A stretch of 64,000 bases of DNA from Candidatus Neomarinimicrobiota bacterium (lineage in GTDB: Bacteria > Fidelibacterota > Marinisomatia > Marinisomatales > TCS55), in assembly GCA_018651745.1 (NCBI GenBank), contig JABIDL010000031.1, forward strand, positions 1-64,000, given 5' to 3'. A program made the translations under genes and the position numbers. Of this stretch, positions 41,457 to 51,319 are shown one piece after another (position 1 is the stretch's first letter; each line of letters opens with the position of its first letter). The notes under the pieces are model-generated. The model was not told the DNA's origin, ran no database searches, and was given only the letters and a program-made list of their open reading frames with translations.

Positions 41457-42356
41457 TTATTTTCGAAAAAAGTTTTTCATGACATAAGAAATTATTTGAG
41501 GATTTTCCTTTAACCGCCGAATAGAATAATCATACCAGTCCGGTCCGAATGGCACGTAAATCCTGACTCTGTGCCCTGCTTCTTTGAGCCGTTCAAGTCG
41601 TCCGCTCATGGGAACGCCGTACAGCACCTGAAATTCGTACCGGCTTTGTTCAATTTTATTCTCAAGAATCCAATGTTCAAGAGTATCAATCAATTCCAAA
41701 TCGTGCGTGGCAATAGCTGCATAGCCTTCGCCGGATAAAATATCCTTTACTGCGTCAGAAAAATGATCCCTGATTTCTTGATGATCTTGATAGGTAATTT
41801 CCGGGGATTCTTTGTAAATGCCTTTGCAAATCCGTGCATTGAAGCTGGAAGAATTCAGTAGTTCAATATCATTGGTCGTCCGTTTTAGATATGCTTGAAG
41901 CACCACCCCCACGCGGGGATAATCTTGCAGTAATTGTTTATAAATCACGAGCGTGTTGTCTGTGTAAGGGGAATTTTCCATATCAATTCTCAGGAAATTA
42001 CCGGATGCTTCGGCTCGTTTGATTAAAAATTCCAAATTCTTCATTGCAATGTTTTCGCCGATGCATAGACCAAGATGTGTCAATTTAATGGATAGATTAC
42101 AATCCAGATGGTCTGCAGAGATTCGTTCATAGAGATGTGCATATGCATTGGTGACAGCACCGGATTCAAGTTCTGATTCTACATGTTCACCAAGAATATC
42201 CAACGTAACAGAAAACCCGTTTTCATTTAAATGTTGCACAACTTTCATGGCGTCATCTTCGGTTTCGCCCGCGACATATGGTTTAGAAAAAGGTTTAATC
42301 ATGACCTTTGGAATCACGGGTAATATTTGAGCGAGGACGAAATTGAGCATAGACAT
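41457..42356 (-). CDS. Proline dehydrogenase
   Basis: A flavoprotein that oxidises proline to pyrroline-5-carboxylate and passes electrons to quinone. It is a stand-alone ProDH barrel of about 299 residues. Family features are visible: VTLDILGEHVESE, LSIKLTHLGL, FLRIDMENSPYTD, VGVVLQAYLKRT, ARICKGIYKES, AIATHDLELI, FQVLYGVP and RVRIYVPFGPDWYDYSIRRLKENP. A longer frame opens with TTG at 42422; ATG 42356 (or 42347) is more natural because the extra residues are not family-like. No pyrroline-5-carboxylate dehydrogenase gene is in the window. Confidence 0.92.
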   Translation of the reverse strand: MSMLNFVLAQILPVIPKVMIKPFSKPYVAGETEDDAMKVVQHLNENGFSVTLDILGEHVESELESGAVTNAYAHLYERISADHLDCNLSIKLTHLGLCIGENIAMKNLEFLIKRAEASGNFLRIDMENSPYTDNTLVIYKQLLQDYPRVGVVLQAYLKRTTNDIELLNSSSFNARICKGIYKESPEITYQDHQEIRDHFSDAVKDILSGEGYAAIATHDLELIDTLEHWILENKIEQSRYEFQVLYGVPMSGRLERLKEAGHRVRIYVPFGPDWYDYSIRRLKENPQIISYVMKNFFRK

Positions 42357-42429
42357 GAGCGGGGAATATAGGAAAATTGTACGGTCTGCTTCAATGAGAT
42401 TTCCCGAGGGAAAATTCACCAAGTTTGCC

Positions 42430-42459
42430 TTGACACCTGAAAAGTCAATTCGCTAACTT
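42430..42459 (+). promoter_or_regulatory. Candidate sigma-70-type promoter of the nuo operon
   Basis: A perfect -35 box TTGACA (42430-42435) is followed after 18 bases by TAACTT (42454-42459), a poor -10 box. It is in the gap between proline dehydrogenase and nuoA, pointing toward nuoA, 28 bases before its ATG. Confidence 0.35.
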
Positions 42460-42487
42460 CGTTGTCTCTTAATAAACCCTTTTCGTC

Positions 42488-42925
42488 ATGTATCGAGATT
42501 TTGGAACCATATTTATTTTCGCCCTTTTGGGGATTGTGCTGGTCTATGTGCCACTGCTGATCCAGCGGTTGGTCGCACCCAGCAATCCTACCCCGGATAA
42601 ACTTTCAACTTACGAATGCGGCGAAGAACCTGAAGGATCGGCCTGGGCTCAGTTTAACATTCGTTTTTACGTTATAGCGCTTATATTTCTCATTTTTGAT
42701 GTAGAGGTTGTATTCCTATTTCCGTGGGCTGTAGTGTTTGAAGATTTGGGTCTTTTGGCATTTATAGAAATGACAATATTTTTGGGAATTCTCATTGTTG
42801 GACTTGCCTACGTTTGGAAAAAGAAGGACTTAGATTGGGTGAAATACCGCGTAAAATACGGTCGCGGAAGATACAGAAATATCATGGAAGACGAACCGGA
42901 AGGAGACGCTGTTGGGACTTCTTGA
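42488..42925 (+). CDS. nuoA: NADH-quinone oxidoreductase subunit A
   Basis: A 145-residue membrane subunit of complex I. Three helices are visible, with the conserved loop [42 protein letters not shown] between the first two; its Cys moves during the active/deactive transition in mitochondria. The polar C-terminal tail is longer than in E. coli. First gene of the nuo cluster, with no Shine-Dalgarno sequence. It overlaps nuoB by 14 bases. Confidence 0.96.
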   Translation: MYRDFGTIFIFALLGIVLVYVPLLIQRLVAPSNPTPDKLSTYECGEEPEGSAWAQFNIRFYVIALIFLIFDVEVVFLFPWAVVFEDLGLLAFIEMTIFLGILIVGLAYVWKKKDLDWVKYRVKYGRGRYRNIMEDEPEGDAVGTS

Positions 42926-43403
42926 ACATAAATTTCAAGATAATGTGGTCGTCGCATCCATGGATAAATTGCTTGGATGGGCTCGGTCAACATCGCCGTG
43001 GTTTTTTCAATTTGGGTTGGCCTGCTGTGCAATAGAAATGATGGCAACCGCCGCGAGCCGGTACGACCTCATGCGCATTGGAATGATTCCAAGATCCTCA
43101 CCGCGGCAAGCCGATGTGATGATTGTCGCCGGAACGGTTACTTTAAAAATGGCGCTTAGAGTCAAAAAATTATACGAACAAATGGCGGAACCGAAATACG
43201 TTATTTCCATGGGAAGTTGTGCTACCAGCGGCGGACCGTATTGGCAATACGGATATCATGTTCTTAAAGGCGTGGATCTTGTCGTTCCGGTTGACGTGTA
43301 CATTCCCGGATGTCCCCCACGACCGGAAGCGCTGATTGAAGGATTATTAAAACTTCAAGAAAAAATTCAAGCTGAACGTCCGTTGACAAAGAAAATCGCA
43401 TGA
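42912..43403 (+). CDS. nuoB: NADH-quinone oxidoreductase subunit B
   Basis: A 163-residue subunit carrying the terminal [4Fe-4S] cluster N2. The conserved sequence [44 protein letters not shown] is present with the tandem Cys, and further ligands lie in [12 protein letters not shown] and [16 protein letters not shown]. The TTG start overlaps nuoA. The stop overlaps nuoC by four bases (ATGA). Confidence 0.97.
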   Translation: MGLLEHKFQDNVVVASMDKLLGWARSTSPWFFQFGLACCAIEMMATAASRYDLMRIGMIPRSSPRQADVMIVAGTVTLKMALRVKKLYEQMAEPKYVISMGSCATSGGPYWQYGYHVLKGVDLVVPVDVYIPGCPPRPEALIEGLLKLQEKIQAERPLTKKIA

Positions 43404-44095
43404 CAGCTGATCAAGAAAAATTCATAGCCGACGTCGTTGAAAAAGCGCTGGCCGGCGATATGGATGCAATTAACAGTATTGAAGATCGTTCCGTTCGCGC
43501 CAAAGCAAAAGCATCACTTGTTAAAGCAAAACGCGCAGCAAAGGCCCAACAGAAATCTGATGCACCTGCAGAATCAGATTCACCTAATCAGCAGGAAACG
43601 GCGGAAACCCAATCCCCTTTATCTATTTTATTAAATTCCACGTATCCGGATGAAATTATTGAAGTTTTAGATGAAGGGAAAACCATTCAACTTCATCCAA
43701 AACAATGGAACGAAATTGCCACCTTTCTTCGAGATCATCCAGAAGCTCTGCTCGATCAGATGGAATGCCTTACAGGCGTGGATTTGGGAACTGAAGATGC
43801 TCTCCAAGTGCGCTATAATCTGCATTCTATGAAGCATCGCCATAAAATTGAAATTCGGATAAATACGAATAGAGACAAACCGGAAATTCCTTCTGTTGAA
43901 ACTATATGGAGAATGACTGATTGGTTCGAGCGTGAAGCGTATGACATGTACGGAATAGTTTTCACGAACCATCGAGATCTCCGCCGGTTATTGTGTCCTG
44001 AAGATTGGGAAGGCTGGCCGCTTCGGAAAGATTATGAAGAACCCGAAACGTACCACGGCATTATGGTGCCAAAGGTGAAAGAAGGATGGGAATAG
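43400..44095 (+). CDS. nuoC: NADH-quinone oxidoreductase subunit C with N-terminal extension
   Basis: A 231-residue peripheral subunit (30 kDa type). The conserved part starts near residue 73 and includes [35 protein letters not shown] and [21 protein letters not shown]. The first 72 residues are an Ala/Lys/Gln/Ser-rich, apparently flexible region headed by a small helix ([19 protein letters not shown]). E. coli has NuoC and NuoD fused; here they are separate with one base between them. The extension is unlike usual NuoC. Confidence 0.92.
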   Translation: MTADQEKFIADVVEKALAGDMDAINSIEDRSVRAKAKASLVKAKRAAKAQQKSDAPAESDSPNQQETAETQSPLSILLNSTYPDEIIEVLDEGKTIQLHPKQWNEIATFLRDHPEALLDQMECLTGVDLGTEDALQVRYNLHSMKHRHKIEIRINTNRDKPEIPSVETIWRMTDWFEREAYDMYGIVFTNHRDLRRLLCPEDWEGWPLRKDYEEPETYHGIMVPKVKEGWE

Positions 44096-44096
44096 C

Positions 44097-45227
44097 ATGA
44101 AAGAAATTGGCTCAATTCGTGCTGAAGAAATGGTTCTAAATATTGGACCTCAGCATCCATCCACGCATGGCGTTCTAAGATTGAAAGTAAAAACGGACGG
44201 CGAAATCGTTTCTGAGGTTATTCCAATCATTGGATATCTCCATAGATGTTTCGAAAAACACGCTGAAAATATCACATACGAACAGGTGATTCCTTTTACC
44301 GATCGCTGCGATTACATCGCATCGATGAACAATAATTTCGGGTTCGTGGTGGCAATGGAAGAACTCATGGATATCAAAGTTCCGGAACGCGTGGAATATA
44401 TTCGCGTAATCATGGCAGAACTAAATCGCATTGCAAGTCACCTTTTGGCGTTGGGTGTGTACGGATTGGACATTGGCGCTTTTACACCATTTTTACATAT
44501 GTTTCGCGATCGGGAACGTATTTTAGATATTTTTGAACTGACTTGTGGTGCCCGTTTGCTGTATAATTATATGTGGGTTGGCGGTGTCTCGCATGACCTT
44601 CCTCGAAATTTCGAAACCATTTGCATTGATTTTCTCGATTATTTTGAACCAAATATTCCAGAATTCAACCAATTGCTGACTACCAATAAAATTTTTATTG
44701 AACGAACAGCCGACGTGGGTGTAATGCCAGCTGAAGTGGCAATTAGTTATGGCGTATCCGGCCCGAATCTTCGCGGATCCGGTGTTAAATGGGACGTCCG
44801 AAAAGATGAACCATATTCTGTGTATGATAAATTTGATTTTGAAATTCCTGTTGGTACTGGCGATCATGGAACCCTCGGAGATTGCTGGGATCGCTATTGG
44901 GTTCGTATGCTCGAAATGCAGGAAAGTTGTAACATCATTCGCCAAGCCCTGAAAGCCATTCCGGACAATGGCGATGTGCACGCCATGGTCCCCAAAAAAA
45001 TCCGACCGCCAAAAGGATCCATTTACCGAAGAACAGAAAGTCCGCGTGGTGACCTTGGGTATTACATCATTAGCGACGGTTCGCCGACGCCTTTCCGGCT
45101 AAAAATGCGCTCACCGGCATTAACATCTTTGAGTGTGCTGGATGAGATTTCCGCCGGATGGATGATTTCGGATGTAATCGCTATTTTAGGAAGTCTAGAT
45201 ATTGTTTTGGGAGAAATTGACCGATGA
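44097..45227 (+). CDS. nuoD: NADH-quinone oxidoreductase subunit D
   Basis: A 376-residue subunit (49 kDa type) forming part of the quinone-binding pocket with NuoB. The N-terminal NIGPQHPSTHGVLRL contains the quinone-site His. ERVEYIRVIMAELNRIASHLL and GVSGPNLRGSGVKWDVRKDEPY are conserved, and the C-terminus ends DVIAILGSLDIVLGEIDR, as in hydrogenase-like large subunits. The stop overlaps nuoH by four bases. Confidence 0.97.
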   Translation: MKEIGSIRAEEMVLNIGPQHPSTHGVLRLKVKTDGEIVSEVIPIIGYLHRCFEKHAENITYEQVIPFTDRCDYIASMNNNFGFVVAMEELMDIKVPERVEYIRVIMAELNRIASHLLALGVYGLDIGAFTPFLHMFRDRERILDIFELTCGARLLYNYMWVGGVSHDLPRNFETICIDFLDYFEPNIPEFNQLLTTNKIFIERTADVGVMPAEVAISYGVSGPNLRGSGVKWDVRKDEPYSVYDKFDFEIPVGTGDHGTLGDCWDRYWVRMLEMQESCNIIRQALKAIPDNGDVHAMVPKKIRPPKGSIYRRTESPRGDLGYYIISDGSPTPFRLKMRSPALTSLSVLDEISAGWMISDVIAILGSLDIVLGEIDR

Positions 45228-46300
45228 CTGTTGATTATCTCATTGATTTAATTCCCTTCGCCACTGATTTCCCGGGACTTGTGTTTATTGCTGTTATAAT
45301 TGCCTGCGCAGTTCCCATCTTTATGTTTATTGCGGTATATGCGTTGGTAGCTATTTATGCTGAACTCAAAGTGTCATCCTTTATGCAGGATAAAGTCGGA
45401 CCGATGGGGCAGGGCGTTGGACTACACGCAGGAAAATGGGGACTGCTTCAGCCAGTAGCCGATGCGTTGAAACTCATTTTAAAAGAAGACATTATTCCAA
45501 GCACAGCGGATCGGAAACTTTTTATTATGGCGCCCTTTATTGTTTTCATTGGAGCCTTTATTACCATGGCAGCGCTGCCTTTCAGCCCAACGATAATTGT
45601 TGCCGATATGAATATTGGTATCTTTTACATTCTTGCGGTTAGTTCGCTGGGAATTATTGGACTGATTCTCGCAGGGTGGAGTTCGAATAATAAATGGTCG
45701 CTGTACGGCGCGATGCGATCCGCTGCACAAATTGTCAGTTACGAAATTCCGGCAGCAATGTCCATTATTGGTGTCATTATGCTTACCAGTACATTAAGCA
45801 TGCAGGGCATTATTGAGCATCAATCAGGATTTGTGTGGGGAATTTTACCCAATTGGATCATTTTTCAGAATCCATTCACCTTTCTTTCTTTTTTCATCTT
45901 TTTTATGAGCGGCGTAGCAGAGTGCAACCGAACACCTTTTGATATTCCCGAAGCAGAATCTGAACTTGTTGCCGGGGCGTTTACAGAATATTCCGGTATG
46001 CGGTATGCATTTTTCTTTTTAAGTGAATATGCCAATATGTTTGTGGTAAGTGGAGTGGCTGTTACAGCGTTTCTTGGCGGATGGCAAAGCCCAATACCCG
46101 GGCTGATGGATTCATCCGGTTGGGGACTGTTTTGGTTTATGTCAAAATCATTATTCCTTATTTTTGTAATGATGTGGTTTAGGTGGACTTGGCCACGACT
46201 TCGCGTGGATCAGCTGATGAGTGTCTGCTGGAAAGGATTCATTCCAATCGCCTTTTTTAATATCTTTGGCATTGGACTTTGGAAGTTGATCATTGGGTAA
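45224..46300 (+). CDS. nuoH: NADH-quinone oxidoreductase subunit H
   Basis: A 358-residue membrane subunit with about eight to nine helices, linking the peripheral arm to the proton-pumping arm and lining the quinone channel. The conserved loops MQDKVGPMGQGVGLHAGKWGLLQPVADALKLILKEDIIP and SGVAECNRTPFDIPEAESELVAGAFTEYSGMRYAFFFLSEYANM are intact. RWTWPRLRVDQLM precedes the last helix. It ends just before nuoI. Confidence 0.97.
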   Translation: MTVDYLIDLIPFATDFPGLVFIAVIIACAVPIFMFIAVYALVAIYAELKVSSFMQDKVGPMGQGVGLHAGKWGLLQPVADALKLILKEDIIPSTADRKLFIMAPFIVFIGAFITMAALPFSPTIIVADMNIGIFYILAVSSLGIIGLILAGWSSNNKWSLYGAMRSAAQIVSYEIPAAMSIIGVIMLTSTLSMQGIIEHQSGFVWGILPNWIIFQNPFTFLSFFIFFMSGVAECNRTPFDIPEAESELVAGAFTEYSGMRYAFFFLSEYANMFVVSGVAVTAFLGGWQSPIPGLMDSSGWGLFWFMSKSLFLIFVMMWFRWTWPRLRVDQLMSVCWKGFIPIAFFNIFGIGLWKLIIG

Positions 46301-46304
46301 ATGT

Positions 46305-46883
46305 ATGCGCGCTTATTTTAGAACAATCAGAGAATCGGTTTCAACCCTTGTAACGGGAATGGGAATTACTTGGCGCCACATGGTTAATATCAGGAAAGGG
46401 AGTGTTACCCTTCAGTATCCAGAAGAAAGATGGCCACGCCCCGAAAGAAATATTGGTTTTGATCAACAAGACTACAATATTATTCGATCCCGTTTGCATG
46501 TGGATATCAACGACTGCATCGGCTGCCTAAAATGCGAACGTGCCTGCCCGGTTGATTGCATTAAAATTTCCACTGAAAGAGTGACGAAGGGTGAAGATAT
46601 TCCGGAAATAAAGCATACCGGAGTTACATCGAATGAAACAAAAAAAGCTCTACTAATTACCCGATTTGATATTGATATGACCGAATGTTGTTATTGTAAC
46701 CTGTGTACTTATCCTTGTCCTGAAGAATGTATTTTTATGACGGGTGGTCCGAATTCCGAAAAACATCATATTGATTATGAATTTTCGCAATATGATAGAA
46801 ATGACATGGTGTACCGTTTTGCGAAAAAAGTATCCGATGAACAAGTTGCAAAAGCAACCGGCATAAATGGAGAAAAGGCATAA
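46305..46883 (+). CDS. nuoI: NADH-quinone oxidoreductase subunit I
   Basis: A subunit of about 192 residues with two [4Fe-4S] clusters (N6a, N6b). Both ligand sets are visible: CIGCLKCERACPVDCI and CCYCNLCTYPCPEECIFM. The N-terminal helix region (GMGITWRHM) packs on the membrane arm. TTG at 46293 inside the nuoH end is also in frame; ATG 46305 gives MRAYFRTI and is preferred. It overlaps nuoJ by one base (TAATG). Confidence 0.95.
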   Translation: MRAYFRTIRESVSTLVTGMGITWRHMVNIRKGSVTLQYPEERWPRPERNIGFDQQDYNIIRSRLHVDINDCIGCLKCERACPVDCIKISTERVTKGEDIPEIKHTGVTSNETKKALLITRFDIDMTECCYCNLCTYPCPEECIFMTGGPNSEKHHIDYEFSQYDRNDMVYRFAKKVSDEQVAKATGINGEKA

Positions 46884-47371
46884 TGGCTGACGTTGCATTT
46901 TGGATGATTGTTTTACTTACGATAGGGTCCGCCGTCGTTGTTGTGCATCATGAAAAACTTTTGTATTCTGCAATTGCATTGCTATTTACCCTATTCGGCG
47001 TGGCAGGATTGTACATTTTCCTCTGGGCGGATTTTTTAGCAGCCGTTCAAATTGTGATTTACATTGGAGGGATTTTGGTGCTGGTTATTTTTGGAATTAT
47101 GCTTACCCACAATATATCATCTGTGAGTATTTCTCAACCTAGTTTGCAAAAAGGTGTTGGTGGATTACTTGTAGCAAGTGTTCTCGGTTCGTTGGGATTA
47201 ATGATAACTAAAACGCCATGGTTGGTTCAAAATACAAATGAACCTATTCAAACAGTAGAAACCATTGGTCATCTTCTCATGATGGATTATCTGCTTCCAT
47301 TTGAGGTGGCTTCCGTATTGTTACTCGGTGCGTTAATTGGTGCAGCTACACTGTCACGGAGAGAAGATTAA
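46883..47371 (+). CDS. nuoJ: NADH-quinone oxidoreductase subunit J
   Basis: A 162-residue membrane subunit with five helices. The conserved third-helix region ADFLAAVQIVIYIGGILVLVIFGIML, including the pi-bulge Tyr-Ile-Gly-Gly, is clear. The last helix VASVLLLGALIGAATLSRRE is typical. Joined to neighbours by 1-base overlaps at both ends. Confidence 0.95.
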   Translation: MADVAFWMIVLLTIGSAVVVVHHEKLLYSAIALLFTLFGVAGLYIFLWADFLAAVQIVIYIGGILVLVIFGIMLTHNISSVSISQPSLQKGVGGLLVASVLGSLGLMITKTPWLVQNTNEPIQTVETIGHLLMMDYLLPFEVASVLLLGALIGAATLSRRED

Positions 47372-47676
47372 TGCATTCACTCGAATCCTATTTATTCGTC
47401 TCGGCCGTACTGTTTGTGCTTGGACTATTCGCTGTGGTTACCCGCAGAAACGGAATTGCTGTATTGATGGGCGTTGAACTCATTTTAAATTCTGCCAATT
47501 TGAATTTCCTGGCATTTGCTCGATTTGGCGGTGCCAATTTATCGGGACATATTTTCGCTCTGTTTGTTATTGTTTTGGCCGCAGCCGAAGCAGCGGTTGC
47601 ACTTGCGATTGTTATTAATATTTATAAAAATTTCCATTCCATTAATGTGGATGAGGTTAGCGCGCTGAGGCAGTAA
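47371..47676 (+). CDS. nuoK: NADH-quinone oxidoreductase subunit K
   Basis: A 101-residue MrpC-like membrane subunit with three helices. Key features are the Glu in GVELILNSANLNFLAF and the second Glu in VLAAAEAAVALAIVINIYK, both needed for proton translocation. Length and pattern are standard. Overlaps nuoL by one base. Confidence 0.96.
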   Translation: MHSLESYLFVSAVLFVLGLFAVVTRRNGIAVLMGVELILNSANLNFLAFARFGGANLSGHIFALFVIVLAAAEAAVALAIVINIYKNFHSINVDEVSALRQ

Positions 47677-49733
47677 TGACAGAAAATATCTTCATCGATT
47701 TTAGTTTGCTGATTCTTTTTCTACCGCTCATATCATTTCTCGTGCTGGTTTTTGTAGGGAAGAGATTGCCCCGGCAGGGAGATTGGTTCGGCATTGCCGC
47801 TATTCTGACCACACTTGCATTATCGGTCAGTATGTTTGTGTCTATGTTAATAGAGTATGAACCTGGTTTTAAGCACGAAGCATCTTTTCAATGGATTAAC
47901 TTATCTGCATTTCAGGTGGACCTTGGCTTCCTTGTTGACAACATTACCATTATCATGTTATTGGTGGTGTCGCTCATTTCCAGCATGACCCATATTTTTT
48001 CCGTGAAATATCTTGAAGGCGATATTCGTTATTCTCGATATTATGCTTATCTCGGTTTATTTACATTCAGTATGAATGGTATCGTCCTTGCGAATAACCT
48101 GATTTCCCTTTATATGTTTTGGGAACTCGTTGGTGTGAGCTCTTATTTGCTCATTCAGCATTGGTTCGAAAAAGATTCTGCGGCGGATGCTGCAAAAAAA
48201 GCATTTCTTACGAATCGAGTAGGTGACATTGGGTTTTTTATTGGCATTATGCTCATCTTTTCTACAGTTGGAGCATTTTCCTATTCAGAAGTTTTTGCCG
48301 GGGTTGCTGATGGATCCATTAGCGGAACAATTCTTACGTTTGCAGGACTCGGACTATTTTTGGGCGCGATGGGCAAAAGTTCACAGTTCCCGCTTCATAT
48401 TTGGTTGCCGGATGCAATGGAAGGTCCAACGCCTGTTTCTGCGCTCATGCATGCAGCAACGATGGTGGCTGCAGGTGTGTATATGAGTGTCAGGATTTTC
48501 CCACTCTTTACACCGGATGCTCTAATCGTTGTAGCGTATGTTGGTGGATTTACCGCATTATTTGCCGCGTCCATTGCAATAACGCAAAATGATATTAAAA
48601 AAGTCCTCGCGTATTCCACTGTTAGCCAACTCGGGTACATGATTATGGCAGTAGGAACCGGCGCATATATTGCCGGATTTTTTCATTTGGTCACCCACGC
48701 AATGTTTAAAGCATGTCTGTTTTATTGCTCAGGGAGTGTCATTCATTCAATGCATCATGCACTTCATAAAAAACATGATCACGATACAGATCCTCAAGAT
48801 ATGAGAAACATGGGCGGGTTTAAGGATAAAATGCCTGTTACTTACACAACCATGCTAATCGCAACATTGGCCATTTCTGGTGTTCCCTTGTTCTCAGGAT
48901 TCCTTTCAAAAGATGCTATTTTGGCAGGAACACTTTCATTTGTCACCCATCATCCTGAGCATTTCTTTTTAGCCGTCTGTGGGTTTGGTGCAGCGATGAT
49001 TACAGCATTTTATATGTTTAGACTCATTTTTATGACATTTCATGGCGAGCCAAATAAAAAGGAATTAATAGAAGATATTCACGAATCACCCAAAGCGATG
49101 ACCTACCCGCTAATCCTCTTGGCTACTCTCAGTGTTTTTATTTTTTATACTTTGCCACATGTTAATCCTATCTCGGACCACGGATGGTTTAAGGAATTGG
49201 TGGTACCGCAGGATTCCTTTGTTCAAGACGCACATATTCTTAGTGCACATGAAATAGAAGACAGAGTCCATCACGCGCATTATCCTGCAATGGCGTTATC
49301 TATCCTGGTTGCAAGTTTAGGTATCGGATTATCTTGGTTGATGTATTACAAGAAAAAATTATCAGCGGATGAATGGGCAAAAAAAACAGGACCACTATAC
49401 AAGTTATCCCTTAACAAATATTATTTTGATGAGCATTATCAAAAGTATCTCATCCAACCTACTCTTAGGCTAGCAGAAAAAATTGCTTACATTGATTGGG
49501 AATTGTACGATAAATATTTCATCAATGGATTCGGTCGTATAACGGATTGGCTTTCTCGCATTACCGGCAAATTAGATTATGAAGGTATTGATCAAACTTT
49601 GGTGGATGGAACGGGCCGAACCATTGGGAGATTTGGATCTAGCTTGAAAAAAGTCCAGACTGGAAAAATACAGAATTACTTACTATTCGTTTTAGCGGGA
49701 GTCATTATCATTCTTGTCTTCCAGACGATATAA
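47676..49733 (+). CDS. nuoL: NADH-quinone oxidoreductase subunit L
   Basis: A 685-residue antiporter-like proton-pumping subunit. The first half has the conserved MFWELVGVSSYLLIQHWFEK (pumping Glu), GKSSQFPLHIWLPDAMEGPTPVSALMHAATMVAAGVY and KKVLAYSTVSQLGYM blocks. The C-terminal half contains the long lateral helix and a final membrane anchor (LLFVLAGVIIILVF), making it slightly longer than the E. coli protein. Segments between the late helices are polar and His-rich (DAHILSAHEIEDRVHHAH). Confidence 0.96.
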   Translation: MTENIFIDFSLLILFLPLISFLVLVFVGKRLPRQGDWFGIAAILTTLALSVSMFVSMLIEYEPGFKHEASFQWINLSAFQVDLGFLVDNITIIMLLVVSLISSMTHIFSVKYLEGDIRYSRYYAYLGLFTFSMNGIVLANNLISLYMFWELVGVSSYLLIQHWFEKDSAADAAKKAFLTNRVGDIGFFIGIMLIFSTVGAFSYSEVFAGVADGSISGTILTFAGLGLFLGAMGKSSQFPLHIWLPDAMEGPTPVSALMHAATMVAAGVYMSVRIFPLFTPDALIVVAYVGGFTALFAASIAITQNDIKKVLAYSTVSQLGYMIMAVGTGAYIAGFFHLVTHAMFKACLFYCSGSVIHSMHHALHKKHDHDTDPQDMRNMGGFKDKMPVTYTTMLIATLAISGVPLFSGFLSKDAILAGTLSFVTHHPEHFFLAVCGFGAAMITAFYMFRLIFMTFHGEPNKKELIEDIHESPKAMTYPLILLATLSVFIFYTLPHVNPISDHGWFKELVVPQDSFVQDAHILSAHEIEDRVHHAHYPAMALSILVASLGIGLSWLMYYKKKLSADEWAKKTGPLYKLSLNKYYFDEHYQKYLIQPTLRLAEKIAYIDWELYDKYFINGFGRITDWLSRITGKLDYEGIDQTLVDGTGRTIGRFGSSLKKVQTGKIQNYLLFVLAGVIIILVFQTI

Positions 49734-49759
49734 ACATGAAAAAACAACAGAAATAAAAT

Positions 49760-51310
49760 ATGGAAAATCATTTACTAAGTTGGATTGTTTGGCTTCCGAT
49801 CATTGGGATGGTCGCCGTAACCTTGATTCCTAGAGATCAATCAAACGCCATTAAGTGGACGGCTGTAATTGCAACAGGGATTCAGCTCATATTGGCTGTA
49901 ATTCTCTTGGCGCGATTTGATTTAACGACGGGAGATTTTCAGATGTACGAATCTGCTGAATGGATTCCGTCGCTGAATATCACGTATCAGCTTGGCGTAG
50001 ATGGGCTCAGCCTTCCGATGGTTGTTCTTACCGCCATTCTCTTCTTCATTGGAGTGTTTGTAAGCTGGAATATCGAAAAGGCACCCAAGGGATATTTTGC
50101 CTTGTTATTACTTTTGGATACAGGGATTGTTGGTGTATTCCTTTCACTGGATTTCTTTCTGTTTTATGTATTTTGGGAAGTGATGTTACTGCCGATGTAT
50201 TTCTTAATTGGAATGTGGGGTGGTCCCCAGCGGGAATATGCAGCCATTAAATTTTTCCTTTATACGCTGGTAGGATCGGTGATGATGCTGATTGCAATCC
50301 TCGCTCTATATTTTACCTGCGGGCATACCTTTGATATGATTACCATTATGGAAACAGCTTCCACCAATCTTGTGGGCGTTAGTTGGTGGGGAATGGACGC
50401 TATAAAGGTCATCTGGGTTTTGTTATTTATTGGGTTTGCGATAAAAGTTCCGGTTTTTCCATTTCATACGTGGCTTCCCTTGGCGCATGTAGAAGCACCA
50501 ACTGCCATATCGGTAATTCTTGCGGGGATTCTTCTAAAACTCGGTGCATATGGATTACTTCGGGTTAATTATTCTATGCTTCCGGATGCGGTGTGGTGGT
50601 TTGCCGGTGCAATGGCAATTTTGGGTTTGATTAATGTTATTTGGGGAGCGCTGTGTGCGCTTGCTCAAACGGATTTGAAAAAACTTGTCGCCTATTCGAG
50701 TATCAATCATATGGGTTACGCCATGATTGGCATGGCTGCAGTCATTGCTGCCGGTGAAATGAATGGAAGCAACTATGCTGCGGCGCAAGCAGGACTGAAC
50801 GGTGCCATTTTTCAAATGTTCAATCATGGAACTATTTCTGCCATGCTATTTATTTTAGTGGGCGTGATTTACGATCGTGCTCATCACAGAGATATAAATG
50901 GTTTTGGTGGAATTGGAACCATCATGCCGGTATATACCGGCATTGTTGCGCTGGCATTTTTTGCAGGACTCGGACTCCCAAGCCTGAGTGGCTTTGTCAG
51001 CGAGGCAATGTGTTTTTTGGGTGCTTTCCCGGTTTTTAAAGGTATTGTCATTATTGCGACGATTGGAATTTTGTTAAATGCTGCCTATTTCTTATGGGCT
51101 TTCCAAAGGATTTTTCTGGGTGAAATGAATGAAAAATACAAGGACCTTCCTGAAATTAACGGACGAGAATTGTTTACCGTAATTCCACTAGCTGTTATTA
51201 CGCTTCTGTTCGGCATTTATCCCTATCCATTTCTTAAATATATTGGCGAAACGGTAAATGTAATTATTGAACAGGTTGTTGCTGTCGGTTCTTTGGCTGG
51301 AGTGATGTAG
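49760..51310 (+). CDS. nuoM: NADH-quinone oxidoreductase subunit M
   Basis: A 516-residue antiporter-like subunit with about fourteen helices. The pumping Glu lies in FYVFWEVMLLPMYFLIGMWGG. The conserved IKVPVFPFHTWLPLAHVEAPTAISVILAGILLKLGAYGLLR and KKLVAYSSINHMGYAMIG blocks are complete. It follows nuoL after 26 bases and precedes nuoN by nine. Confidence 0.96.
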   Translation: MENHLLSWIVWLPIIGMVAVTLIPRDQSNAIKWTAVIATGIQLILAVILLARFDLTTGDFQMYESAEWIPSLNITYQLGVDGLSLPMVVLTAILFFIGVFVSWNIEKAPKGYFALLLLLDTGIVGVFLSLDFFLFYVFWEVMLLPMYFLIGMWGGPQREYAAIKFFLYTLVGSVMMLIAILALYFTCGHTFDMITIMETASTNLVGVSWWGMDAIKVIWVLLFIGFAIKVPVFPFHTWLPLAHVEAPTAISVILAGILLKLGAYGLLRVNYSMLPDAVWWFAGAMAILGLINVIWGALCALAQTDLKKLVAYSSINHMGYAMIGMAAVIAAGEMNGSNYAAAQAGLNGAIFQMFNHGTISAMLFILVGVIYDRAHHRDINGFGGIGTIMPVYTGIVALAFFAGLGLPSLSGFVSEAMCFLGAFPVFKGIVIIATIGILLNAAYFLWAFQRIFLGEMNEKYKDLPEINGRELFTVIPLAVITLLFGIYPYPFLKYIGETVNVIIEQVVAVGSLAGVM

Positions 51311-51319
51311 GATTTATCC

